From assembly GCA_021795055.1 (NCBI GenBank), contig JAJYPW010000072.1, positions 1 through 5,324 of the forward strand: DNA of 5,324 bases, written 5' to 3'. The notes under the pieces were generated by a model. The model was not told where the DNA came from. It was given only the letters and a program-made list of their open reading frames with translations, and made no database searches. Positions 1 to 5,324 of this stretch are shown here, piece by piece. The translations under genes and the position numbers were made by a program. Numbering within the stretch: the stretch's first letter is position 1; each line of letters opens with the position of its first letter. The DNA is from Thermoplasmata archaeon (GTDB lineage: Archaea; Thermoplasmatota; Thermoplasmata; Thermoplasmatales; Thermoplasmataceae).

Positions 1-578
1 AGCGTAACGAGGCCAAACTCCTTTCCTTTATGTTTCTCAAAGTATCTTTCCAGCTTGCCGATTCCAAGATAGAGGAGGTAAGTGGACATCCTGGGAGTAT
101 CGTCAAAAACCACGGTTTTCCTGCCACCGCTGGTGTGCGTTGACTTCGCAGGCATGTTGGAGACAACGTCCCGATCCGAATCCACCTCAACTGCCAGGGA
201 GAAAACCGCTTTCAGATCAGGCCTGTCCAAACAGGGAAACATTCTTCTCGCCCCTGTAGCCTCGAACTGGGTGGTGAATATTTCTCCTCCTGACTTATCT
301 TTCGCATAATACAGGCCCTGCAGAAGGTTGGTAACCTTCCCTTTGAAATCTATGGAAATCTTTCCCTTTTTTCCGTTGGAAGCAAGCGATGCCTTCAATA
401 CCTTTCGATCGTAGTTGAAAGGGAGTGCCACGCCATCAAATTTTACAGTCCCGATGGTCAAATCCACCGCATCAATTGACATCTCGCGGTCGAAAGTACC
501 CGTTATCACGACATTGGCGGAATATTCTCTGGCGGGAAAATCCACGGACATTTTCAGATCGTACCTTGCAATCTCCAT
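1..578 (-). CDS. M1-family aminopeptidase, tricorn interacting factor F2/F3-like (partial, N-terminal part)
   Basis: This reading frame is open from the ATG at 578 to the left edge of the window and gives 192 complete residues of a protein that should be about 780 residues long. The family consists of zinc aminopeptidases; in Thermoplasma the F2 and F3 factors trim, in the cytoplasm, peptides released by the proteasome and tricorn protease. The visible part is the N-terminal beta-rich domain. The diagnostic stretch is FTTQFEATGARRMFPCLDRP (residues 101-120). Its Glu106 corresponds to the glutamate in TQCEA of E. coli PepN (Glu121) that anchors the substrate N-terminus. A second family match is SNMPAK (140-145) followed by FDDTPRMSTYLLYLGIGK (158-175). 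The GAMEN and HEXXH motifs fall outside the window, so catalytic competence cannot be checked. The ATG at 578 is preferred because a TATA box sits about 26 bp upstream, as expected for leaderless mRNA. F2 and F3 cannot be told apart here. The gene is divergent from etfB and probably unrelated to it in function. Confidence 0.9.
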   Translation of the reverse strand, partial: MEIARYDLKMSVDFPAREYSANVVITGTFDREMSIDAVDLTIGTVKFDGVALPFNYDRKVLKASLASNGKKGKISIDFKGKVTNLLQGLYYAKDKSGGEIFTTQFEATGARRMFPCLDRPDLKAVFSLAVEVDSDRDVVSNMPAKSTHTSGGRKTVVFDDTPRMSTYLLYLGIGKLERYFEKHKGKEFGLVT

Positions 579-600
579 ATGCAAGAATGACGGCGCCGGT

Positions 601-610
601 TATATTTATT
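601..610 (-). promoter_or_regulatory. TATA box for the M1 aminopeptidase, leaderless spacing
   Basis: On the minus strand this reads AATAAATATA. Its core (TAAATATA, 608 to 601) is centred about 26-27 bp upstream of the A of the ATG at 578. That is the usual distance from an archaeal TATA box to the transcription start, so transcription would begin at or next to the start codon. No Shine-Dalgarno sequence lies between box and ATG, which agrees with a leaderless transcript. The start site itself is inferred, not observed. Confidence 0.6.
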
Positions 611-621
611 GCCATGTCGAA

Positions 622-636
622 GATAAAATAATAAAG
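622..636 (+). promoter_or_regulatory. Probable TATA element for etfB-etfA
   Basis: This A/T-rich tract (GATAAAATAATAAAG) lies 39-53 bp upstream of the TTG start of etfB. A TATA box here would place the transcription start near 650-657, leaving a leader of roughly 20 nt that contains the ribosome binding site at 663-669. An alternative is the weaker TATTAT at 646-651, centred about 26 bp before the TTG, but that would leave an unlikely leaderless TTG start. The whole 579-674 gap is a divergent promoter region shared with the minus-strand aminopeptidase. Confidence 0.4.
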
Positions 637-662
637 AATTTAGCCTATTATCCCATACACTG

Positions 663-669
663 AAAGGTG
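663..669 (+). promoter_or_regulatory. Ribosome binding site fixing the TTG start of etfB
   Basis: AAAGGTG, complementary to the CACCU part of the archaeal 16S rRNA 3' end, ends 5 nt before the TTG at 675. No ATG or GTG occurs in frame between the upstream in-frame TAA (624-626) and this TTG, and the protein sequence from the TTG aligns with the usual EtfB N-terminus, so this site decides the start. Confidence 0.65.
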
Positions 670-674
670 TAAAA

Positions 675-1421
675 TTGCCATACAACATAATAGTGCTCAT
701 CAAGGTCATCCCAGATCTGGAGCAGATAAAACCCAATCCGACAACTGGGGAAATAGTGACTGAGCGGACGCCATTGCGGTTGGAAACCCTGAGCGAGAAC
801 GCGATAGAAGCGGCAGTTCAGCTTAAGGAGAAATATGGAGGAAAGGTCTTTGGTTTGATCTTCGGGAAACCCGAGAGCGCACCAATGCTGAAGAAGGCAT
901 TCGCCATGGGAGTCGACGACGGAATAGTGCTCACTGGATACAAGGGCAACAATCCTGTATACACCGCAGAAGTGCTGTGCGGAAAGATCAAGGGAATGCA
1001 GTACGATCTGATCATTTCAGGCAACCAGTCTGCCGATACATATACGGGGCTTCTACCGGGAATAATTTCCGGAAAACTTGGCATAAACCTGCTTGGTAAC
1101 GCATTGACCATAGCGCTGGAGGATAGAAAGATAAGGGTTAAGAGCACTCTGGAAAAAAAGATCCAGAACCTGAGCGCTACCCTTCCTGCGATTGTATCTG
1201 TTACGCAGGAAACTAACCAGCCAAGGCTTCCACCGGTAATGCAGATCATGGCGGCAGGAAGGAAACAGATTGTGACGGAAGCTGCCCAACCTCAAACCAT
1301 GCCTGGCACGGTCCAGATTTCCAACAGGGCGCCCAGGAGCGAGAGAAAGAGGCAACTTTACGAGAAGCCCGAGGAGGGGATTGCTGCAGTTGCACGGGCC
1401 ATTAAGGAGGAGATAAGATGA
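675..1421 (+). CDS. etfB: Electron transfer flavoprotein beta subunit
   Basis: EtfB pairs with EtfA in a soluble cytoplasmic heterodimer that carries FAD and, depending on the type, AMP or a second FAD, and accepts electrons from acyl-CoA dehydrogenases and related flavoenzymes. The 248-residue protein is close to the usual 250-260. It begins with the typical hydrophobic strand NIIVLIKVIPD (residues 4-14) and contains KAFAMGVDDGIVL (74-86), the nucleotide-loop region SGNQSADTYTGLLPG (115-129), and the signature region around TLPAIVSVTQETNQPRLP (169-186), which matches the family's LPAVVTVxxxxNEPRxP. The basic C-terminal tail (RSERKRQLYE, 221-230) followed by a helix ending AIKEEIR is also usual. 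Translation starts at a TTG, supported by the ribosome binding site just upstream. The stop overlaps the etfA start (ATGA), indicating translational coupling. The loop has DTYTG where many homologues have D-G-D-T-G/A-Q, so whether the site holds AMP or an electron-bifurcating FAD cannot be judged by eye. Confidence 0.93.
   Translation: MPYNIIVLIKVIPDLEQIKPNPTTGEIVTERTPLRLETLSENAIEAAVQLKEKYGGKVFGLIFGKPESAPMLKKAFAMGVDDGIVLTGYKGNNPVYTAEVLCGKIKGMQYDLIISGNQSADTYTGLLPGIISGKLGINLLGNALTIALEDRKIRVKSTLEKKIQNLSATLPAIVSVTQETNQPRLPPVMQIMAAGRKQIVTEAAQPQTMPGTVQISNRAPRSERKRQLYEKPEEGIAAVARAIKEEIR
1405..1410 (+). promoter_or_regulatory. Shine-Dalgarno site of etfA inside the end of etfB
   Basis: AGGAGG lies 7 nt before the ATG at 1418, within the last codons of etfB. 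It is a strong match to the archaeal anti-Shine-Dalgarno sequence and supports coupled translation of the two Etf subunits at near-equal amounts. Confidence 0.75.
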
Positions 1422-2311
1422 AAACCCTGATATTCTCTGATGATGGAGAAATCGCTGCTCAAATGTGCGCTTACCTCAAGGAAGGCTTTGAGAATACCAT
1501 TGCAACGCTGAAAGGAGAAGAGGGAAAATGCAGGAGGTCAGGAGCGCGTTCCATGTTCGTATTTACGGGACAGCCCACAGCTTCTAACCTGTCAGGGGCA
1601 CTGAGGAAACTGAAGGATCAGAATTCTGTGGACCTGGTGTTTATCGGATCAACCGCGATCGGAAGGGACACCGCAGGACTGCTTGCAGGCTCAGGAGGTC
1701 TTAAACCGATCTCCGAGGTTACCTCCGTGCAATTTTCAAACGGCAAGGCCACTACTGCCCGCTTTCTTTACGGAGGCAAATCGGTTCTCACAGAAGAGAG
1801 CGACTCCAACCTGTTCGTCGTTGCATCTGGAATTTCTGAGGCATCGCAGACTGAAAACGAAACAGAGATAACCGAAATGCCCCTGGATCACAGCCCTGTC
1901 ACCGTTGAAGGCGAGGAGCAGAAGAGCAAGGGCGGCGTCGATATCGAGAAAGCCAAGGTGATTGTGAGCATAGGAAGGGGATTGGGAAAACCGGAAGGTC
2001 TGAAGCTTGTGGAACAGTTGGCGAGTGCAGTGAAAGGTGAGGTAGCGGGATCGAGGCCAGTCTGCCTTGACTATCACTGGCTAAGCGAGGATCGCCAGGT
2101 AGGCCTTTCCGGCAAGAAGGTCAAGCCAAGGCTTTACATTGCGCTTGGAATTTCCGGGCAGATCCAGCACATTGCCGGGATGAGGGGATCGAGGACGGTG
2201 GTGGCAATCAACAAAGATAAGTCCGCCCCAATTTTCGAGGAGTGCGATTATGGCCTGGTCGGGGATCTCTATACGATCGTGCCTAAACTGGTGGCAGCTC
2301 TCACCTCCTGA
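1418..2311 (+). CDS. etfA: Electron transfer flavoprotein alpha subunit
   Basis: EtfA carries the C-terminal FAD domain of the Etf heterodimer, the FAD that exchanges electrons with the dehydrogenase and with the quinone reductase. The C-terminal half of this 297-residue protein matches the family closely: VIVSIGRGLG (181-190), GSR (211-213), QVGLSGKKV (227-235, usually QVGQTGKxV), GISGQIQH (244-251), AINKD (263-267) and APIFEECDYGLVGDL (270-284). These segments bind the FAD isoalloxazine, ribityl and diphosphate parts. The N-terminal Rossmann-like half (about 1-165) is divergent and rather short, with the total length somewhat below the usual 310-330. An acidic, hydrophilic stretch (about 141-175) joins the halves. 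The gene overlaps etfB by 4 bp and is followed by a 165-bp spacer before the membrane oxidoreductase that probably takes its electrons. I saw no frameshift or missing FAD motif. Confidence 0.95.
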   Translation: MKTLIFSDDGEIAAQMCAYLKEGFENTIATLKGEEGKCRRSGARSMFVFTGQPTASNLSGALRKLKDQNSVDLVFIGSTAIGRDTAGLLAGSGGLKPISEVTSVQFSNGKATTARFLYGGKSVLTEESDSNLFVVASGISEASQTENETEITEMPLDHSPVTVEGEEQKSKGGVDIEKAKVIVSIGRGLGKPEGLKLVEQLASAVKGEVAGSRPVCLDYHWLSEDRQVGLSGKKVKPRLYIALGISGQIQHIAGMRGSRTVVAINKDKSAPIFEECDYGLVGDLYTIVPKLVAALTS

Positions 2312-2423
2312 TCTGCCCCACAAATGATTACAATGTTTGGCCTGGAGTTTTATCGCCTGAAGGTGCAGGTTACGACTCCGCAACAGCCTGATTGGAATGC
2401 GCTTAGCTTTGAAATTGCCGGAC

Positions 2424-2434
2424 TTATTAAATAT
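2424..2434 (+). promoter_or_regulatory. Probable TATA box for the membrane Fe-S oxidoreductase
   Basis: TTATTAAATAT stands in an otherwise mixed-composition 165-bp gap between etfA and the downstream gene. A start about 25 bp downstream (near 2454-2458) would give a leader of roughly 20 nt containing the GGAGG site at 2464-2468. It suggests that the oxidoreductase can be transcribed separately from etfBA. Read-through from etfA is not excluded, since no convincing T-rich terminator was seen; only a short TTTT occurs, near 2348. Confidence 0.5.
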
Positions 2435-2463
2435 CCGCGTCCGATTGGAATATGCAATGCAAT

Positions 2464-2468
2464 GGAGG
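2464..2468 (+). promoter_or_regulatory. Shine-Dalgarno site of the Fe-S oxidoreductase
   Basis: GGAGG ends 8 nt before the ATG at 2477 and supports that start. A GGTG at 2472-2475 is too close to the ATG to be the main site. The protein goes straight into a transmembrane helix from this ATG, as expected. Confidence 0.7.
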
Positions 2469-2476
2469 AATGGTGA

Positions 2477-4501
2477 ATGATCTATCTGTCCTCGGTACTC
2501 CTGCTCATAGGCTTGCTTGTAGCTGCCGCGTCCTTCCTTTACACGTTATATTCCCTTTTCTGGAACGCAGTGAAAATACCGGAGAAGAAGATCAGGATGA
2601 AAATTTCACTGCCGAGAAGGATCTACATACTTATCAGGAATGTGGTCCTTCAGGGGAAGCTTTTCAAGGACCCCTCCGGAGGCATCATGCACGCACTCAT
2701 GTTCTGGGGGTTCGTTGCGTTTGCCGGGTACTCCGCCACCTTCTTTGTCCGCGGGATAGACCCCTCGTATGAACTGATTTCTCCCGGCATTTTCAAGGAT
2801 ATAATCTTCCTCACGGTGGATATATTCGCCATCGTAGTTATCGTGGATGTTATATATGCTGTATCAAGGAGATGGATACTCAAGATCCCTAGATATCAGG
2901 GTTACAACGGATTCGAGGCCGCATTCATCCTCCTGCTGATCTCCGTGCTCATGGTCACCTATTACGTACTCGGCGTCCTGAGAATGGATGGAGCAAGCGC
3001 AGGGATCCCCGGTGCAATAATGGAGGGAATTCCTCCAGCATTCACACCAGTCACCGGATTCTTTGCTTCCCTATTCCCGGCTGCTTCAGGCAGTGGGGCC
3101 GTTGACCTGTACTGGGTCCTCTACAGCATTCATGCTATAGACTTCCTGACGTTCCTCGTCTATATTCCCACTTCAAAGCATCTTCATCTCGTTGCCGCTC
3201 CCCTGAATGTACTGCTTTCAAAGGATACCAAGCCGGCACAGTTGACCCCAATCGACTTTGAGAACCAGAAGAGGTTCGGTGCATCCGACATCAGGGACTT
3301 TTCATGGAAGGACTACCTTGACTTCTATTCGTGTACGGAGTGCGGCAGATGCACCTTCAACTGTCCCGCATTCCTGACCGGGAAGACGCTGTCGCCAAGG
3401 GACATCATTTGGGACCTGAGGGAAGTGGTCATCGCCCAGGGTTCCAGGGCGAGACATTCCGGCATTGAGGAAAAGGACAAAATCTTGACTCCGGTCATCG
3501 GTGATCCGATCAGCGAGGAAGATCTCTGGTCTTGCACCACATGCATGGCGTGCGTTGAGCAGTGCCCGGTGATGATTGATCATGTTGAGAAGATCGTTGA
3601 CATGCGCAGGTCTCTGGTGCTCAACCAGGGAAAGGCACCCAAGGAGACCATAGAGACATATACGAACATGGAGAATTACGGCTCTCCATGGGTGAACGAC
3701 CCGAGCACGCGGGGAGACTGGGCCAAGGATCTTGGGATAAACGTACTTTCCGAGACGCAGAACGACGATTTTGACATCCTTTACTGGGTGGGCTGTGTCG
3801 CAAGCTACGACAGGCGAAATCAGGACATCGCGAAATCCATCGTCAGCATCCTGAAGAAGGCAAACGTGAAATTTGCAATCCTTGGATCGGAAGAAAAGTG
3901 TACGGGCGACCCTGCCAAGAGAACCGGAAACGAGTACCTTGCACAGAACCTGGCCACGGCAAATATTGAAACCCTCAACAGGCACAGAGTCCACAGGGTC
4001 ATAACCGGATGCCCACACTGCTTCAATTCCCTGAAGAACGATTACAGGGCCATGGGCCTGGAAATGGAGGTGATTCACCACACGGAATTCATAAACCAGC
4101 TGGTCTCGCTTGGCAAGCTGGATCTTAAATCCCTTGAATCTGACGAAAAGGAGAAGTTCACCTACCATGATTCCTGTTACCTCGGGAGATACAACAAGAT
4201 ATACGAGGAACCCAGAACCATCATAAAGGCCGTCACTGACAATTATGAGGAGATGGAAATGAACAAATCAAAGGCACTGTGCTGCGGCGCTGGTGGCGGA
4301 AGGCTCTGGATGAACGAGACAGTCGGTACAAAGATCTCCCATAAGCGGATGGAAATGGCCGACAAGATCAACGCCACAACAGTCGTTACCGCATGCCCGT
4401 ACTGCATGGTGATGCTTGACGATGCAAGAAGGGTGATGGGCAAGGAAGAGAAGATGCACATAACCGACATTGCAGAATTCGTTGCCAGCAGGCTAAACTG
4501 A
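2477..4501 (+). CDS. Membrane-anchored Fe-S oxidoreductase, HdrD/NarI-fusion type (putative Etf:quinone oxidoreductase, EMO/EtfD-like)
   Basis: The 674-residue protein has three parts. Residues 1-245 form a cytochrome-b-like (NarI-type) membrane domain with about five hydrophobic segments (roughly 3-26, 71-92, 105-128, 146-168, 211-232); His72, His219, His235 and His237 are candidate heme ligands. Residues 280-375 carry two cubane [4Fe-4S] motifs, CTECGRCTFNCP (Cys286/289/292/296) and CTTCMACVEQCP (Cys353/356/359/363). Residues 430-674 hold two CCG domains like those of heterodisulfide reductase HdrB/HdrD. The second is complete (Cys567, Cys602-Cys603, CPYC at 640-643). The first has Cys440, a single Cys475 followed by Thr (EKCTGD), and CPHC at 512-515. 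Relatives with this architecture, EMO of syntrophic bacteria and EtfD (Rv0338c) of mycobacteria, pass electrons from reduced Etf to menaquinone. The position behind etfBA supports that role; the assignment to quinone reduction is inference. Methanogen HdrDE is the main alternative, but there the cytochrome is a separate protein and the setting is methanogenesis. Confidence 0.88.
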   Translation: MIYLSSVLLLIGLLVAAASFLYTLYSLFWNAVKIPEKKIRMKISLPRRIYILIRNVVLQGKLFKDPSGGIMHALMFWGFVAFAGYSATFFVRGIDPSYELISPGIFKDIIFLTVDIFAIVVIVDVIYAVSRRWILKIPRYQGYNGFEAAFILLLISVLMVTYYVLGVLRMDGASAGIPGAIMEGIPPAFTPVTGFFASLFPAASGSGAVDLYWVLYSIHAIDFLTFLVYIPTSKHLHLVAAPLNVLLSKDTKPAQLTPIDFENQKRFGASDIRDFSWKDYLDFYSCTECGRCTFNCPAFLTGKTLSPRDIIWDLREVVIAQGSRARHSGIEEKDKILTPVIGDPISEEDLWSCTTCMACVEQCPVMIDHVEKIVDMRRSLVLNQGKAPKETIETYTNMENYGSPWVNDPSTRGDWAKDLGINVLSETQNDDFDILYWVGCVASYDRRNQDIAKSIVSILKKANVKFAILGSEEKCTGDPAKRTGNEYLAQNLATANIETLNRHRVHRVITGCPHCFNSLKNDYRAMGLEMEVIHHTEFINQLVSLGKLDLKSLESDEKEKFTYHDSCYLGRYNKIYEEPRTIIKAVTDNYEEMEMNKSKALCCGAGGGRLWMNETVGTKISHKRMEMADKINATTVVTACPYCMVMLDDARRVMGKEEKMHITDIAEFVASRLN

Positions 4502-4503
4502 GG

Positions 4504-5324
4504 TCAGAAAAGCTTCCCCGTTTCCGGCTTGCGGAGCCACTCGTCTTCCTGTGAGTTAATCTCTACCCCCAGTCCGGCCGCCTTTTCGAACAGCCAACCG
4601 CGAAGTTCCTCTTTCACGGCGGCATTGGGTACCCACCGACCCCTGTCCTTAATACCAGAGGATGAACCCATCATCCGGGTCGATCCCCTATAGGGGGTAT
4701 ACCAGTCATATATCACCCTTGAGGACGTTTCTGCAGCAAGTTCCAGCACAGGCAAAATCCCTGCCCGTGAATCATTAATTCCGCCGATTACAGGACCAAG
4801 GAAGATCCATGTCTTTATCCCTGCTTCAGAAAGCTTACGGACGGCAGCAGCCCTGGAAGAAGGTTCAGGGGCGTGCGGTTCCAGTATCGCAGCAAGATTT
4901 CTGTCCATGGTGGTTATTGTGAAGCCGACATCGAGGGATTTCCTGTATCTTGCAAGAAGGTCCAGGTCCCTGAGGACAAGGGGAGACTTCGTCTGAATGC
5001 TTATCCTGAAGCCATTGGCCAGGAGCAGTTTCAGGATTTCTCTGACTAGCCTGTATTTTCCCTCGATGAAGTGGTATGGATCGGTCACCGAGGAAATTCC
5101 AACGAGGCCGCGCATTTTGGAGGAAATCTCTCTCTTCAGTACTTCCAGAAGGTTTGCTTTGACGAATACAGTCGATCCCCATCTCTCCCGGGCCTCGCTT
5201 TCCCTGGTAAAATCCGGGGCGAAGCAGTATATGCAGCCATGGAAGCAGCCAGAGTAGGGATTGAGAACGTAATCATATTCAGGAAGTCCGCTCCTGTTCA
5301 GGGCCGATTTTACAAGTATTTCAG
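4504..5324 (-). CDS. SPL-like radical SAM protein (partial, N-terminus cut by window edge)
   Basis: The frame is open from the right edge to the TGA at 4504-4506 and gives 272 residues; by comparison with relatives only about 10-30 N-terminal residues are missing. Counting from the first full codon (5322), the visible protein begins with KSALNRSGLPEYDYVLNPYSG (residues 5-25) and then the radical SAM motif CFHGCIYC (26-33; 5224-5247). Those three cysteines would bind the [4Fe-4S] cluster that cleaves S-adenosylmethionine. Further family segments are SSVTDPY (77-83), IQTKSPLVLRDLDLL, FTITTMD and GPVIGGINDS. These match the widespread 'SPL family' proteins related to spore photoproduct lyase (such as Rv2578c), whose substrate is unknown. 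An internal ATG at 5115 would drop the cluster motif and is not the real start. No cysteine other than the three ligands is visible, so the H-atom-donor cysteine of true lyase is absent. The gene converges on the Fe-S oxidoreductase with a 2-bp gap. Confidence 0.85.
   Translation of the reverse strand, partial: EILVKSALNRSGLPEYDYVLNPYSGCFHGCIYCFAPDFTRESEARERWGSTVFVKANLLEVLKREISSKMRGLVGISSVTDPYHFIEGKYRLVREILKLLLANGFRISIQTKSPLVLRDLDLLARYRKSLDVGFTITTMDRNLAAILEPHAPEPSSRAAAVRKLSEAGIKTWIFLGPVIGGINDSRAGILPVLELAAETSSRVIYDWYTPYRGSTRMMGSSSGIKDRGRWVPNAAVKEELRGWLFEKAAGLGVEINSQEDEWLRKPETGKLF

Noticed and set aside
82..663. Short plus-strand ORFs at the left end
   Set aside because: This stretch encodes the clear M1 aminopeptidase N-terminus on the opposite strand; the plus-strand frames have no family resemblance.
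2340..2360. Possible terminator (TTTT) after etfA
   Set aside because: There is only one short T-run, with no longer T tract and no stable stem seen; too weak to call.
2452..2772. Plus-strand ORF starting at 2452, overlapping the oxidoreductase start
   Set aside because: It is out of frame with the real gene, has no domain or plausible leader-peptide function, and most of it overlaps the N-terminal membrane segment of the oxidoreductase.
3302..4168. Long open frame of 288 codons on the minus strand
   Set aside because: It lies wholly antisense to the Fe-S oxidoreductase, whose cluster motifs are unmistakable. The antisense translation shows no recognisable domain and comes from codon bias of the real gene.
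2477..4501. Heterodisulfide reductase of methanogenesis (HdrD/HdrDE)
   Set aside because: The CCG and ferredoxin-like motifs fit, but the membrane cytochrome domain is fused in one chain and the neighbours are etfBA, so an Etf-linked oxidoreductase is the better reading.
4504..5115. Radical SAM gene starting at the ATG at 5115
   Set aside because: This start would remove the CFHGCIYC motif, which is in the same frame and uninterrupted up to the window edge; the true start is beyond 5324.
1..5324. CRISPR array, tRNA or rRNA genes, insertion sequences, attachment sites
   Set aside because: No regularly spaced repeats, cloverleaf-like sequence, terminal inverted repeats or transposase fragments were seen, and the genes are tightly packed.

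Overview
The window looks like chromosomal DNA from an archaeon, most probably a member of the Thermoplasmata (Thermoplasma/Ferroplasma-like lineages). The evidence is a tricorn-interacting-factor F2/F3-like M1 aminopeptidase, AT-rich archaeal TATA boxes (one placed exactly for a leaderless transcript), arginine coded largely by AGG/AGA and isoleucine often by ATA, and Shine-Dalgarno sites of the GGAGG/GGTG type. The taxonomic call is inference; no rRNA or other decisive marker is present.

Layout. Positions 1-578 (minus strand) hold the N-terminal 192 residues of an M1-family zinc aminopeptidase that runs off the left edge. A 96-bp divergent promoter region (579-674) separates it from a plus-strand block: etfB (675-1421, TTG start) and etfA (1418-2311, ATGA overlap), then a 165-bp spacer carrying its own TATA-like element and ribosome binding site, then a 674-residue membrane-anchored iron-sulfur oxidoreductase (2477-4501). 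Facing it, with only 2 bp between stop codons, is a minus-strand radical SAM gene of the spore-photoproduct-lyase-like family (4504 to beyond 5324), cut by the right edge just upstream of its cluster motif.

How the genes work together. EtfB and EtfA form the electron transfer flavoprotein, which takes electrons from acyl-CoA dehydrogenases or similar flavoenzymes. The third gene has the architecture of Etf:(mena)quinone oxidoreductases of the HdrD/NarI-fusion type (called EMO in syntrophic bacteria and EtfD in mycobacteria): a cytochrome-b-like membrane domain, two cubane [4Fe-4S] motifs and two CCG domains. Together they form a plausible complete route from fatty-acid or amino-acid oxidation to the membrane quinone pool, without the usual ETF-QO flavoprotein. 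This is the most interesting content of the window. No acyl-CoA dehydrogenase, FixC or FixX gene is present. The flanking peptidase and radical SAM genes show no evident functional link to it.

No tRNA, rRNA, CRISPR array, insertion sequence or sizeable repeat was seen. Nothing in the window amounts to a wholly new system; the Etf/membrane-FeS module in an archaeal setting is the best candidate for follow-up.
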